Source of the DNA: Hygrocybe punicea
Taxonomy: Eukaryota; Basidiomycota; Agaricomycetes; Agaricales; Hygrophoraceae
Length of the DNA stretch: 64,000 nucleotides
NCBI GenBank assembly: GCA_963556145.1
Contig: OY744468.1
Location: 1 to 64,000 of the forward strand
Reading direction: 5' to 3'
Shown here: positions 1 through 15,100 of the stretch, one piece after another
How the letters are laid out: each line of letters starts with the position of its first letter
Numbering within the stretch: position 1 is the stretch's first letter
Notes under the pieces: model-generated
Databases searched by the model: none
Seen by the model: the letters and a program-made list of their open reading frames with translations, nothing else
Told to the model about the DNA's origin: nothing
Made by a program: the position numbers and the translations under genes

Positions 1-153
1 CCTAACTAACCTAACTAACTAACCTAACCTAACTAACCTAACCTAACTAACCTAACTAACCTAACTAACCTAACTAACCTAACTAACCTAACTAACCTAA
101 CTAACCTAACTAACTAACCTAACCCTAACTAACCTAACTAACCTAACCTAACC
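1..153. repeat. Telomeric repeat tract, irregular CCTAA/CTAA
   Basis: The tract is a run of CTAA, CCTAA and one CCCTAA unit. For most of its length CCTAA and CTAA alternate, so the G-strand is mainly a TTAGTTAGG nonamer. It sits at the first base of the window and abuts the subtelomeric array at 154, as expected for a left chromosome end with the C-rich strand shown. The usual agaricomycete telomere is TTAGGG, so the composition is odd. It may be genuine or a homopolymer-collapse artefact. Confidence 0.9.
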
Positions 154-3100
154 TGACCGTGGACCCTGAAAACCCCCCGGCGAATGTCGTTCGGTGCTGA
201 CTAAGCAAGTTCCCGTCTCAGAAATGGCCAGGGTGACCGCAGGGTGACCGTGCCGTGACTGGGTGAACCGCTGCGCGTGCATGTTTGCTTGGCTGGCGAG
301 AATCGACCGTGGACCCTGAAAACCCCCAGCCACCATCACCCTGACCTTCCCACGCCTCCAGGTTCCTTATAAATCCCAGTTCTCTGCCAGGGTAACCAGG
401 GTGGATATTCCTGTGTTCAATGGAATCGGAATCTTAGTAGCAGTAGTTATAGTATATTCTGTGTTACTAGTATATTCTGTGTCGAATACGATGGTTACAG
501 TACATCCTAACTGACCGAGCAATGACGTTGTCAGACCGAGAAACCTACCGAGCAGCTAATGTCGTTAACCGGGTATACCGTTGTTTATTTGTATTTGTGG
601 ACGTCACGGTTGCGATCGTGGACCCTGAAAACCCCCCCGGACATGTGGTTCGGTGCTGACTAAGCAGGTCGCTGTCTCGCACATGGCCAGGGTGACAACA
701 GGGCGACCGGGTGGCTGCAGGGTGAACCGGTGCGTGTACCTGTTTGCTCGGCTGGAGAATCTTGACCGTGGACCCTGAAAACCCCCCGGCGAATGTCGTT
801 CGGTGCTGACTAAGCAAGTTCCCGTCTCAGAAATGGCCAGGGTGACCGCAGGGTGACCGTGCCGTGACTGGGCGAACCGCTGCGCGTGCATGTTTGCTTG
901 GCTGGCGAGAATCGACCGTGGACCCTGAAAACCCCCAGCCACCATCACCCTGACCTTCCCACGCCTCCAGGTTCCTTATAAATCCCAGTTCTCTGCCAGG
1001 GTAACCAGGGTGGATATTCCTGTGTTCAATGGAATCGGAATCTTAGTAGCAGTAGTTATAGTATATTCTGTGTTACTAGTATATTCTGTGTCGAATACGA
1101 TGGTTACAGTACATCCTAACTGACCGAGCAATGACGTTGTCAGACCGAGAAACCTACCGAGCAGCTAATGTCGTTAACCGGGTATACCGTTGTTTATTTG
1201 TATTTGTGGACGTCACGGTTGCGATCGTGGACCCTGAAAACCCCCCCGGACATGTGGTTCGGTGCTGACTAAGCAGGTCGCTGTCTCGCACATGGCCAGG
1301 GTGACAACAGGGCGACCGGGTGGCTGCAGGGTGAACCGGTGCGTGTACCTGTTTGCTTGGCTGGAGAATCTTGACCGTGGACCCTGAAAACCCCCCGGCG
1401 AATGTCGTTCGGTGCTGACTAAGCAAGTTCCCGTCTCAGAAATGGCCAGGGTGACCGCAGGGTGACCGTGCCGTGACTGGGTGAACCGCTGCGCGTGCAT
1501 GTTTGCTTGGCTGGCGAGAATCGACCGTGGACCCTGAAAACCCCCAGCCACCATCACCCTGACCTTCCCACGCCTCCAGGTTCCTTATAAATCCCAGTTC
1601 TCTGCCAGGGTAACCAGGGTGGATATTCCTGTGTTCAATGGAATCGGAATCTTAGTAGCAGTAGTTATAGTATATTCTGTGTTACTAGTATATTCTGTGT
1701 CGAATACGATGGTTACAGTACATCCTAACTGACCGAGCAATGACGTTGTCAGACCGAGAAACCTACCGAGCAGCTAATGTCGTTAACCGGGTATACCGTT
1801 GTTTATTTGTATTTGTGGACGTCACGGTTGCGATCGTGGACCCTGAAAACCCCCCCGGACATGTGGTTCGGTGCTGACTAAGCAGGTCGCTGTCTCGCAC
1901 ATGGCCAGGGTGACAACAGGGCGACCGGGTGGCTGCAGGGTGAACCGGTGCGTGTACCTGTTTGCTTGGCTGGAGAATCTTGACCGTGGACCCTGAAAAC
2001 CCCCCGGCGAATGTCGTTCGGTGCTGACTAAGCAAGTTCCCGTCTCAGAAATGGCCAGGGTGACCGCAGGGTGACCGTGCCGTGACTGGGTGAACCGCTG
2101 CGCGTGCATGTTTGCTTGGCTGGCGAGAATCGACCGTGGACCCTGAAAACCCCCAGCCACCATCACCCTGACCTTCCCACGCCTCCAGGTTCCTTATAAA
2201 TCCCAGTTCTCTGCCAGGGTAACCAGGGTGGATATTCCTGTGTTCAATGGAATCGGAATCTTAGTAGCAGTAGTTATAGTATATTCTGTGTTACTAGTAT
2301 ATTCTGTGTCGAATACGATGGTTACAGTACATCCTAACTGACCGAGCAATGACGTTGTCAGACCGAGAAACCTACCGAGCAGCTAATGTCGTTAACCGGG
2401 TATACCGTTGTTTATTTGTATTTGTGGACGTCACGGTTGCGATCGTGGACCCTGAAAACCCCCCCGGACATGTGGTTCGGTGCTGACTAAGCAGGTCGCT
2501 GTCTCGCACATGGCCAGGGTGACAACAGGGCGACCGGGTGGCTGCAGGGTGAACCGGTGCGTGTACCTGTTTGCTTGGCTGGAGAATCTTGACCGTGGAC
2601 CCTGAAAACCCCCCGGCGAATGTCGTTCGGTGCTGACTAAGCAAGTTCCCGTCTCAGAAATGGCCAGGGTGACCGCAGGGTGACCGTGCCGTGACTGGGT
2701 GAACCGCTGCGCGTGCATGTTTGCTTGGCTGGCGAGAATCGACCGTGGACCCTGAAAACCCCCAGCCACCATCACCCTGACCTTCCCACGCCTCCAGGTT
2801 CCTTATAAATCCCAGTTCTCTGCCAGGGTAACCAGGGTGGATATTCCTGTGTTCAATGGAATCGGAATCTTAGTAGCAGTAGTTATAGTATATTCTGTGT
2901 TACTAGTATATTCTGTGTCGAATACGATGGTTACAGTACATCCTAACTGACCGAGCAATGACGTTGTCAGACCGAGAAACCTACCGAGCAGCTAATGTCG
3001 TTAACCGGGTATACCGTTGTTTATTTGTATTTGTGGACGTCACGGTTGCGATCGTGGACCCTGAAAACCCCCCCGGACATGTGGTTCGGTGCTGACTAAG

Positions 3101-6100
3101 CAGGTCGCTGTCTCGCACATGGCCAGGGTGACAACAGGGCGACCGGGTGGCTGCAGGGTGAACCGGTGCGTGTACCTGTTTGCTTGGCTGGAGAATCTTG
3201 ACCGTGGACCCTGAAAACCCCCCGGCGAATGTCGTTCGGTGCTGACTAAGCAAGTTCCCGTCTCAGAAATGGCCAGGGTGACCGCAGGGTGACCGTGCCG
3301 TGACTGGGTGAACCGCTGCGCGTGCATGTTTGCTTGGCTGGCGAGAATCGACCGTGGACCCTGAAAACCCCCAGCCACCATCACCCTGACCTTCCCACGC
3401 CTCCAGGTTCCTTATAAATCCCAGTTCTCTGCCAGGGTAACCAGGGTGGATATTCCTGTGTTCAATGGAATCGGAATCTTAGTAGCAGTAGTTATAGTAT
3501 ATTCTGTGTTACTAGTATATTCTGTGTCGAATACGATGGTTACAGTACATCCTAACTGACCGAGCAATGACGTTGTCAGACCGAGAAACCTACCGAGCAG
3601 CTAATGTCGTTAACCGGGTATACCGTTGTTTATTTGTATTTGTGGACGTCACGGTTGCGATCGTGGACCCTGAAAACCCCCCCGGACATGTGGTTCGGTG
3701 CTGACTAAGCAGGTCGCTGTCTCGCACATGGCCAGGGTGACAACAGGGCGACCGGGTGGCTGCAGGGTGAACCGGTGCGTGTACCTGTTTGCTTGGCTGG
3801 AGAATCTTGACCGTGGACCCTGAAAACCCCCCGGCGAATGTCGTTCGGTGCTGACTAAGCAAGTTCCCGTCTCAGAAATGGCCAGGGTGACCGCAGGGTG
3901 ACCGTGCCGTGACTGGGTGAACCGCTGCGCGTGCATGTTTGCTTGGCTGGCGAGAATCGACCGTGGACCCTGAAAACCCCCAGCCACCATCACCCTGACC
4001 TTCCCACGCCTCCAGGTTCCTTATAAATCCCAGTTCTCTGCCAGGGTAACCAGGGTGGATATTCCTGTGTTCAATGGAATCGGAATCTTAGTAGCAGTAG
4101 TTATAGTATATTCTGTGTTACTAGTATATTCTGTGTCGAATACGATGGTTACAGTACATCCTAACTGACCGAGCAATGACGTTGTCAGACCGAGAAACCT
4201 ACCGAGCAGCTAATGTCGTTAACCGGGTATACCGTTGTTTATTTGTATTTGTGGACGTCACGGTTGCGATCGTGGACCCTGAAAACCCCCCCGGACATGT
4301 GGTTCGGTGCTGACTAAGCAGGTCGCTGTCTCGCACATGGCCAGGGTGACAACAGGGCGACCGGGTGGCTGCAGGGTGAACCGGTGCGTGTACCTGTTTG
4401 CTTGGCTGGAGAATCTTGACCGTGGACCCTGAAAACCCCCCGGCGAATGTCGTTCGGTGCTGACTAAGCAAGTTCCCGTCTCAGAAATGGCCAGGGTGAC
4501 CGCAGGGTGACCGTGCCGTGACTGGGTGAACCGCTGCGCGTGCATGTTTGCTTGGCTGGCGAGAATCGACCGTGGACCCTGAAAACCCCCAGCCACCATC
4601 ACCCTGACCTTCCCACGCCTCCAGGTTCCTTATAAATCCCAGTTCTCTGCCAGGGTAACCAGGGTGGATATTCCTGTGTTCAATGGAATCGGAATCTTAG
4701 TAGCAGTAGTTATAGTATATTCTGTGTTACTAGTATATTCTGTGTCGAATACGATGGTTACAGTACATCCTAACTGACCGAGCAATGACGTTGTCAGACC
4801 GAGAAACCTACCGAGCAGCTAATGTCGTTAACCGGGTATACCGTTGTTTATTTGTATTTGTGGACGTCACGGTTGCGATCGTGGACCCTGAAAACCCCCC
4901 CGGACATGTGGTTCGGTGCTGACTAAGCAGGTCGCTGTCTCGCACATGGCCAGGGTGACAACAGGGCGACCGGGTGGCTGCAGGGTGAACCGGTGCGTGT
5001 ACCTGTTTGCTTGGCTGGAGAATCTTGACCGTGGACCCTGAAAACCCCCCGGCGAATGTCGTTCGGTGCTGACTAAGCAAGTTCCCGTCTCAGAAATGGC
5101 CAGGGTGACCGCAGGGTGACCGTGCCGTGACTGGGTGAACCGCTGCGCGTGCATGTTTGCTTGGCTGGCGAGAATCGACCGTGGACCCTGAAAACCCCCA
5201 GCCACCATCACCCTGACCTTCCCACGCCTCCAGGTTCCTTATAAATCCCAGTTCTCTGCCAGGGTAACCAGGGTGGATATTCCTGTGTTCAATGGAATCG
5301 GAATCTTAGTAGCAGTAGTTATAGTATATTCTGTGTTACTAGTATATTCTGTGTCGAATACGATGGTTACAGTACATCCTAACTGACCGAGCAATGACGT
5401 TGTCAGACCGAGAAACCTACCGAGCAGCTAATGTCGTTAACCGGGTATACCGTTGTTTATTTGTATTTGTGGACGTCACGGTTGCGATCGTGGACCCTGA
5501 AAACCCCCCCGGACATGTGGTTCGGTGCTGACTAAGCAGGTCGCTGTCTCGCACATGGCCAGGGTGACAACAGGGCGACCGGGTGGCTGCAGGGTGAACC
5601 GGTGCGTGTACCTGTTTGCTTGGCTGGAGAATCTTGACCGTGGACCCTGAAAACCCCCCGGCGAATGTCGTTCGGTGCTGACTAAGCAAGTTCCCGTCTC
5701 AGAAATGGCCAGGGTGACCGCAGGGTGACCGTGCCGTGACTGGGTGAACCGCTGCGCGTGCATGTTTGCTTGGCTGGCGAGAATCGACCGTGGACCCTGA
5801 AAACCCCCAGCCACCATCACCCTGACCTTCCCACGCCTCCAGGTTCCTTATAAATCCCAGTTCTCTGCCAGGGTAACCAGGGTGGATATTCCTGTGTTCA
5901 ATGGAATCGGAATCTTAGTAGCAGTAGTTATAGTATATTCTGTGTTACTAGTATATTCTGTGTCGAATACGATGGTTACAGTACATCCTAACTGACCGAG
6001 CAATGACGTTGTCAGACCGAGAAACCTACCGAGCAGCTAATGTCGTTAACCGGGTATACCGTTGTTTATTTGTATTTGTGGACGTCACGGTTGCGATCGT

Positions 6101-9100
6101 GGACCCTGAAAACCCCCCCGGACATGTGGTTCGGTGCTGACTAAGCAGGTCGCTGTCTCGCACATGGCCAGGGTGACAACAGGGCGACCGGGTGGCTGCA
6201 GGGTGAACCGGTGCGTGTACCTGTTTGCTTGGCTGGAGAATCTTGACCGTGGACCCTGAAAACCCCCCGGCGAATGTCGTTCGGTGCTGACTAAGCAAGT
6301 TCCCGTCTCAGAAATGGCCAGGGTGACCGCAGGGTGACCGTGCCGTGACTGGGTGAACCGCTGCGCGTGCATGTTTGCTTGGCTGGCGAGAATCGACCGT
6401 GGACCCTGAAAACCCCCAGCCACCATCACCCTGACCTTCCCACGCCTCCAGGTTCCTTATAAATCCCAGTTCTCTGCCAGGGTAACCAGGGTGGATATTC
6501 CTGTGTTCAATGGAATCGGAATCTTAGTAGCAGTAGTTATAGTATATTCTGTGTTACTAGTATATTCTGTGTCGAATACGATGGTTACAGTACATCCTAA
6601 CTGACCGAGCAATGACGTTGTCAGACCGAGAAACCTACCGAGCAGCTAATGTCGTTAACCGGGTATACCGTTGTTTATTTGTATTTGTGGACGTCACGGT
6701 TGCGATCGTGGACCCTGAAAACCCCCCCGGACATGTGGTTCGGTGCTGACTAAGCAGGTCGCTGTCTCGCACATGGCCAGGGTGACAACAGGGCGACCGG
6801 GTGGCTGCAGGGTGAACCGGTGCGTGTACCTGTTTGCTTGGCTGGAGAATCTTGACCGTGGACCCTGAAAACCCCCCGGCGAATGTCGTTCGGTGCTGAC
6901 TAAGCAAGTTCCCGTCTCAGAAATGGCCAGGGTGACCGCAGGGTGACCGTGCCGTGACTGGGTGAACCGCTGCGCGTGCATGTTTGCTTGGCTGGCGAGA
7001 ATCGACCGTGGACCCTGAAAACCCCCAGCCACCATCACCCTGACCTTCCCACGCCTCCAGGTTCCTTATAAATCCCAGTTCTCTGCCAGGGTAACCAGGG
7101 TGGATATTCCTGTGTTCAATGGAATCGGAATCTTAGTAGCAGTAGTTATAGTATATTCTGTGTTACTAGTATATTCTGTGTCGAATACGATGGTTACAGT
7201 ACATCCTAACTGACCGAGCAATGACGTTGTCAGACCGAGAAACCTACCGAGCAGCTAATGTCGTTAACCGGGTATACCGTTGTTTATTTGTATTTGTGGA
7301 CGTCACGGTTGCGATCGTGGACCCTGAAAACCCCCCCGGACATGTGGTTCGGTGCTGACTAAGCAGGTCGCTGTCTCGCACATGGCCAGGGTGACAACAG
7401 GGCGACCGGGTGGCTGCAGGGTGAACCGGTGCGTGTACCTGTTTGCTTGGCTGGAGAATCTTGACCGTGGACCCTGAAAACCCCCCGGCGAATGTCGTTC
7501 GGTGCTGACTAAGCAAGTTCCCGTCTCAGAAATGGCCAGGGTGACCGCAGGGTGACCGTGCCGTGACTGGGTGAACCGCTGCGCGTGCATGTTTGCTTGG
7601 CTGGCGAGAATCGACCGTGGACCCTGAAAACCCCCAGCCACCATCACCCTGACCTTCCCACGCCTCCAGGTTCCTTATAAATCCCAGTTCTCTGCCAGGG
7701 TAACCAGGGTGGATATTCCTGTGTTCAATGGAATCGGAATCTTAGTAGCAGTAGTTATAGTATATTCTGTGTTACTAGTATATTCTGTGTCGAATACGAT
7801 GGTTACAGTACATCCTAACTGACCGAGCAATGACGTTGTCAGACCGAGAAACCTACCGAGCAGCTAATGTCGTTAACCGGGTATACCGTTGTTTATTTGT
7901 ATTTGTGGACGTCACGGTTGCGATCGTGGACCCTGAAAACCCCCCCGGACATGTGGTTCGGTGCTGACTAAGCAGGTCGCTGTCTCGCACATGGCCAGGG
8001 TGACAACAGGGCGACCGGGTGGCTGCAGGGTGAACCGGTGCGTGTACCTGTTTGCTTGGCTGGAGAATCTTGACCGTGGACCCTGAAAACCCCCCGGCGA
8101 ATGTCGTTCGGTGCTGACTAAGCAAGTTCCCGTCTCAGAAATGGCCAGGGTGACCGCAGGGTGACCGTGCCGTGACTGGGTGAACCGCTGCGCGTGCATG
8201 TTTGCTTGGCTGGCGAGAATCGACCGTGGACCCTGAAAACCCCCAGCCACCATCACCCTGACCTTCCCACGCCTCCAGGTTCCTTATAAATCCCAGTTCT
8301 CTGCCAGGGTAACCAGGGTGGATATTCCTGTGTTCAATGGAATCGGAATCTTAGTAGCAGTAGTTATAGTATATTCTGTGTTACTAGTATATTCTGTGTC
8401 GAATACGATGGTTACAGTACATCCTAACTGACCGAGCAATGACGTTGTCAGACCGAGAAACCTACCGAGCAGCTAATGTCGTTAACCGGGTATACCGTTG
8501 TTTATTTGTATTTGTGGACGTCACGGTTGCGATCGTGGACCCTGAAAACCCCCCCGGACATGTGGTTCGGTGCTGACTAAGCAGGTCGCTGTCTCGCACA
8601 TGGCCAGGGTGACAACAGGGCGACCGGGTGGCTGCAGGGTGAACCGGTGCGTGTACCTGTTTGCTTGGCTGGAGAATCTTGACCGTGGACCCTGAAAACC
8701 CCCCGGCGAATGTCGTTCGGTGCTGACTAAGCAAGTTCCCGTCTCAGAAATGGCCAGGGTGACCGCAGGGTGACCGTGCCGTGACTGGGTGAACCGCTGC
8801 GCGTGCATGTTTGCTTGGCTGGCGAGAATCGACCGTGGACCCTGAAAACCCCCAGCCACCATCACCCTGACCTTCCCACGCCTCCAGGTTCCTTATAAAT
8901 CCCAGTTCTCTGCCAGGGTAACCAGGGTGGATATTCCTGTGTTCAATGGAATCGGAATCTTAGTAGCAGTAGTTATAGTATATTCTGTGTTACTAGTATA
9001 TTCTGTGTCGAATACGATGGTTACAGTACATCCTAACTGACCGAGCAATGACGTTGTCAGACCGAGAAACCTACCGAGCAGCTAATGTCGTTAACCGGGT

Positions 9101-12100
9101 ATACCGTTGTTTATTTGTATTTGTGGACGTCACGGTTGCGATCGTGGACCCTGAAAACCCCCCCGGACATGTGGTTCGGTGCTGACTAAGCAGGTCGCTG
9201 TCTCGCACATGGCCAGGGTGACAACAGGGCGACCGGGTGGCTGCAGGGTGAACCGGTGCGTGTACCTGTTTGCTTGGCTGGAGAATCTTGACCGTGGACC
9301 CTGAAAACCCCCCGGCGAATGTCGTTCGGTGCTGACTAAGCAAGTTCCCGTCTCAGAAATGGCCAGGGTGACCGCAGGGTGACCGTGCCGTGACTGGGTG
9401 AACCGCTGCGCGTGCATGTTTGCTTGGCTGGCGAGAATCGACCGTGGACCCTGAAAACCCCCAGCCACCATCACCCTGACCTTCCCACGCCTCCAGGTTC
9501 CTTATAAATCCCAGTTCTCTGCCAGGGTAACCAGGGTGGATATTCCTGTGTTCAATGGAATCGGAATCTTAGTAGCAGTAGTTATAGTATATTCTGTGTT
9601 ACTAGTATATTCTGTGTCGAATACGATGGTTACAGTACATCCTAACTGACCGAGCAATGACGTTGTCAGACCGAGAAACCTACCGAGCAGCTAATGTCGT
9701 TAACCGGGTATACCGTTGTTTATTTGTATTTGTGGACGTCACGGTTGCGATCGTGGACCCTGAAAACCCCCCCGGACATGTGGTTCGGTGCTGACTAAGC
9801 AGGTCGCTGTCTCGCACATGGCCAGGGTGACAACAGGGCGACCGGGTGGCTGCAGGGTGAACCGGTGCGTGTACCTGTTTGCTTGGCTGGAGAATCTTGA
9901 CCGTGGACCCTGAAAACCCCCCGGCGAATGTCGTTCGGTGCTGACTAAGCAAGTTCCCGTCTCAGAAATGGCCAGGGTGACCGCAGGGTGACCGTGCCGT
10001 GACTGGGTGAACCGCTGCGCGTGCATGTTTGCTTGGCTGGCGAGAATCGACCGTGGACCCTGAAAACCCCCAGCCACCATCACCCTGACCTTCCCACGCC
10101 TCCAGGTTCCTTATAAATCCCAGTTCTCTGCCAGGGTAACCAGGGTGGATATTCCTGTGTTCAATGGAATCGGAATCTTAGTAGCAGTAGTTATAGTATA
10201 TTCTGTGTTACTAGTATATTCTGTGTCGAATACGATGGTTACAGTACATCCTAACTGACCGAGCAATGACGTTGTCAGACCGAGAAACCTACCGAGCAGC
10301 TAATGTCGTTAACCGGGTATACCGTTGTTTATTTGTATTTGTGGACGTCACGGTTGCGATCGTGGACCCTGAAAACCCCCCCGGACATGTGGTTCGGTGC
10401 TGACTAAGCAGGTCGCTGTCTCGCACATGGCCAGGGTGACAACAGGGCGACCGGGTGGCTGCAGGGTGAACCGGTGCGTGTACCTGTTTGCTTGGCTGGA
10501 GAATCTTGACCGTGGACCCTGAAAACCCCCCGGCGAATGTCGTTCGGTGCTGACTAAGCAAGTTCCCGTCTCAGAAATGGCCAGGGTGACCGCAGGGTGA
10601 CCGTGCCGTGACTGGGTGAACCGCTGCGCGTGCATGTTTGCTTGGCTGGCGAGAATCGACCGTGGACCCTGAAAACCCCCAGCCACCATCACCCTGACCT
10701 TCCCACGCCTCCAGGTTCCTTATAAATCCCAGTTCTCTGCCAGGGTAACCAGGGTGGATATTCCTGTGTTCAATGGAATCGGAATCTTAGTAGCAGTAGT
10801 TATAGTATATTCTGTGTTACTAGTATATTCTGTGTCGAATACGATGGTTACAGTACATCCTAACTGACCGAGCAATGACGTTGTCAGACCGAGAAACCTA
10901 CCGAGCAGCTAATGTCGTTAACCGGGTATACCGTTGTTTATTTGTATTTGTGGACGTCACGGTTGCGATCGTGGACCCTGAAAACCCCCCCGGACATGTG
11001 GTTCGGTGCTGACTAAGCAGGTCGCTGTCTCGCACATGGCCAGGGTGACAACAGGGCGACCGGGTGGCTGCAGGGTGAACCGGTGCGTGTACCTGTTTGC
11101 TCGGCTGGAGAATCTTGACCGTGGACCCTGAAAACCCCCCGGCGAATGTCGTTCGGTGCTGACTAAGCAAGTTCCCGTCTCAGAAATGGCCAGGGTGACC
11201 GCAGGGTGACCGTGCCGTGACTGGGCGAACCGCTGCGCGTGCATGTTTGCTTGGCTGGCGAGAATCGACCGTGGACCCTGAAAACCCCCAGCCACCATCA
11301 CCCTGACCTTCCCACGCCTCCAGGTTCCTTATAAATCCCAGTTCTCTGCCAGGGTAACCAGGGTGGATATTCCTGTGTTCAATGGAATCGGAATCTTAGT
11401 AGCAGTAGTTATAGTATATTCTGTGTTACTAGTATATTCTGTGTCGAATACGATGGTTACAGTACATCCTAACTGACCGAGCAATGACGTTGTCAGACCG
11501 AGAAACCTACCGAGCAGCTAATGTCGTTAACCGGGTATACCGTTGTTTATTTGTATTTGTGGACGTCACGGTTGCGATCGTGGACCCTGAAAACCCCCCC
11601 GGACATGTGGTTCGGTGCTGACTAAGCAGGTCGCTGTCTCGCACATGGCCAGGGTGACAACAGGGCGACCGGGTGGCTGCAGGGTGAACCGGTGCGTGTA
11701 CCTGTTTGCTCGGCTGGAGAATCTTGACCGTGGACCCTGAAAACCCCCCGGCGAATGTCGTTCGGTGCTGACTAAGCAAGTTCCCGTCTCAGAAATGGCC
11801 AGGGTGACCGCAGGGTGACCGTGCCGTGACTGGGCGAACCGCTGCGCGTGCATGTTTGCTTGGCTGGCGAGAATCGACCGTGGACCCTGAAAACCCCCAG
11901 CCACCATCACCCTGACCTTCCCACGCCTCCAGGTTCCTTATAAATCCCAGTTCTCTGCCAGGGTAACCAGGGTGGATATTCCTGTGTTCAATGGAATCGG
12001 AATCTTAGTAGCAGTAGTTATAGTATATTCTGTGTTACTAGTATATTCTGTGTCGAATACGATGGTTACAGTACATCCTAACTGACCGAGCAATGACGTT

Positions 12101-15100
12101 GTCAGACCGAGAAACCTACCGAGCAGCTAATGTCGTTAACCGGGTATACCGTTGTTTATTTGTATTTGTGGACGTCACGGTTGCGATCGTGGACCCTGAA
12201 AACCCCCCCGGACATGTGGTTCGGTGCTGACTAAGCAGGTCGCTGTCTCGCACATGGCCAGGGTGACAACAGGGCGACCGGGTGGCTGCAGGGTGAACCG
12301 GTGCGTGTACCTGTTTGCTCGGCTGGAGAATCTTGACCGTGGACCCTGAAAACCCCCCGGCGAATGTCGTTCGGTGCTGACTAAGCAAGTTCCCGTCTCA
12401 GAAATGGCCAGGGTGACCGCAGGGTGACCGTGCCGTGACTGGGCGAACCGCTGCGCGTGCATGTTTGCTTGGCTGGCGAGAATCGACCGTGGACCCTGAA
12501 AACCCCCAGCCACCATCACCCTGACCTTCCCACGCCTCCAGGTTCCTTATAAATCCCAGTTCTCTGCCAGGGTAACCAGGGTGGATATTCCTGTGTTCAA
12601 TGGAATCGGAATCTTAGTAGCAGTAGTTATAGTATATTCTGTGTTACTAGTATATTCTGTGTCGAATACGATGGTTACAGTACATCCTAACTGACCGAGC
12701 AATGACGTTGTCAGACCGAGAAACCTACCGAGCAGCTAATGTCGTTAACCGGGTATACCGTTGTTTATTTGTATTTGTGGACGTCACGGTTGCGATCGTG
12801 GACCCTGAAAACCCCCCCGGACATGTGGTTCGGTGCTGACTAAGCAGGTCGCTGTCTCGCACATGGCCAGGGTGACAACAGGGCGACCGGGTGGCTGCAG
12901 GGTGAACCGGTGCGTGTACCTGTTTGCTCGGCTGGAGAATCTTGACCGTGGACCCTGAAAACCCCCCGGCGAATGTCGTTCGGTGCTGACTAAGCAAGTT
13001 CCCGTCTCAGAAATGGCCAGGGTGACCGCAGGGTGACCGTGCCGTGACTGGGCGAACCGCTGCGCGTGCATGTTTGCTTGGCTGGCGAGAATCGACCGTG
13101 GACCCTGAAAACCCCCAGCCACCATCACCCTGACCTTCCCACGCCTCCAGGTTCCTTATAAATCCCAGTTCTCTGCCAGGGTAACCAGGGTGGATATTCC
13201 TGTGTTCAATGGAATCGGAATCTTAGTAGCAGTAGTTATAGTATATTCTGTGTTACTAGTATATTCTGTGTCGAATACGATGGTTACAGTACATCCTAAC
13301 TGACCGAGCAATGACGTTGTCAGACCGAGAAACCTACCGAGCAGCTAATGTCGTTAACCGGGTATACCGTTGTTTATTTGTATTTGTGGACGTCACGGTT
13401 GCGATCGTGGACCCTGAAAACCCCCCCGGACATGTGGTTCGGTGCTGACTAAGCAGGTCGCTGTCTCGCACATGGCCAGGGTGACAACAGGGCGACCGGG
13501 TGGCTGCAGGGTGAACCGGTGCGTGTACCTGTTTGCTCGGCTGGAGAATCTTGACCGTGGACCCTGAAAACCCCCCGGCGAATGTCGTTCGGTGCTGACT
13601 AAGCAAGTTCCCGTCTCAGAAATGGCCAGGGTGACCGCAGGGTGACCGTGCCGTGACTGGGCGAACCGCTGCGCGTGCATGTTTGCTTGGCTGGCGAGAA
13701 TCGACCGTGGACCCTGAAAACCCCCAGCCACCATCACCCTGACCTTCCCACGCCTCCAGGTTCCTTATAAATCCCAGTTCTCTGCCAGGGTAACCAGGGT
13801 GGATATTCCTGTGTTCAATGGAATCGGAATCTTAGTAGCAGTAGTTATAGTATATTCTGTGTTACTAGTATATTCTGTGTCGAATACGATGGTTACAGTA
13901 CATCCTAACTGACCGAGCAATGACGTTGTCAGACCGAGAAACCTACCGAGCAGCTAATGTCGTTAACCGGGTATACCGTTGTTTATTTGTATTTGTGGAC
14001 GTCACGGTTGCGATCGTGGACCCTGAAAACCCCCCCGGACATGTGGTTCGGTGCTGACTAAGCAGGTCGCTGTCTCGCACATGGCCAGGGTGACAACAGG
14101 GCGACCGGGTGGCTGCAGGGTGAACCGGTGCGTGTACCTGTTTGCTCGGCTGGAGAATCTTGACCGTGGACCCTGAAAACCCCCCGGCGAATGTCGTTCG
14201 GTGCTGACTAAGCAAGTTCCCGTCTCAGAAATGGCCAGGGTGACCGCAGGGTGACCGTGCCGTGACTGGGCGAACCGCTGCGCGTGCATGTTTGCTTGGC
14301 TGGCGAGAATCGACCGTGGACCCTGAAAACCCCCAGCCACCATCACCCTGACCTTCCCACGCCTCCAGGTTCCTTATAAATCCCAGTTCTCTGCCAGGGT
14401 AACCAGGGTGGATATTCCTGTGTTCAATGGAATCGGAATCTTAGTAGCAGTAGTTATAGTATATTCTGTGTTACTAGTATATTCTGTGTCGAATACGATG
14501 GTTACAGTACATCCTAACTGACCGAGCAATGACGTTGTCAGACCGAGAAACCTACCGAGCAGCTAATGTCGTTAACCGGGTATACCGTTGTTTATTTGTA
14601 TTTGTGGACGTCACGGTTGCGATCGTGGACCCTGAAAACCCCCCCGGACATGTGGTTCGGTGCTGACTAAGCAGGTCGCTGTCTCGCACATGGCCAGGGT
14701 GACAACAGGGCGACCGGGTGGCTGCAGGGTGAACCGGTGCGTGTACCTGTTTGCTCGGCTGGAGAATCTTGACCGTGGACCCTGAAAACCCCCCGGCGAA
14801 TGTCGTTCGGTGCTGACTAAGCAAGTTCCCGTCTCAGAAATGGCCAGGGTGACCGCAGGGTGACCGTGCCGTGACTGGGCGAACCGCTGCGCGTGCATGT
14901 TTGCTTGGCTGGCGAGAATCGACCGTGGACCCTGAAAACCCCCAGCCACCATCACCCTGACCTTCCCACGCCTCCAGGTTCCTTATAAATCCCAGTTCTC
15001 TGCCAGGGTAACCAGGGTGGATATTCCTGTGTTCAATGGAATCGGAATCTTAGTAGCAGTAGTTATAGTATATTCTGTGTTACTAGTATATTCTGTGTCG

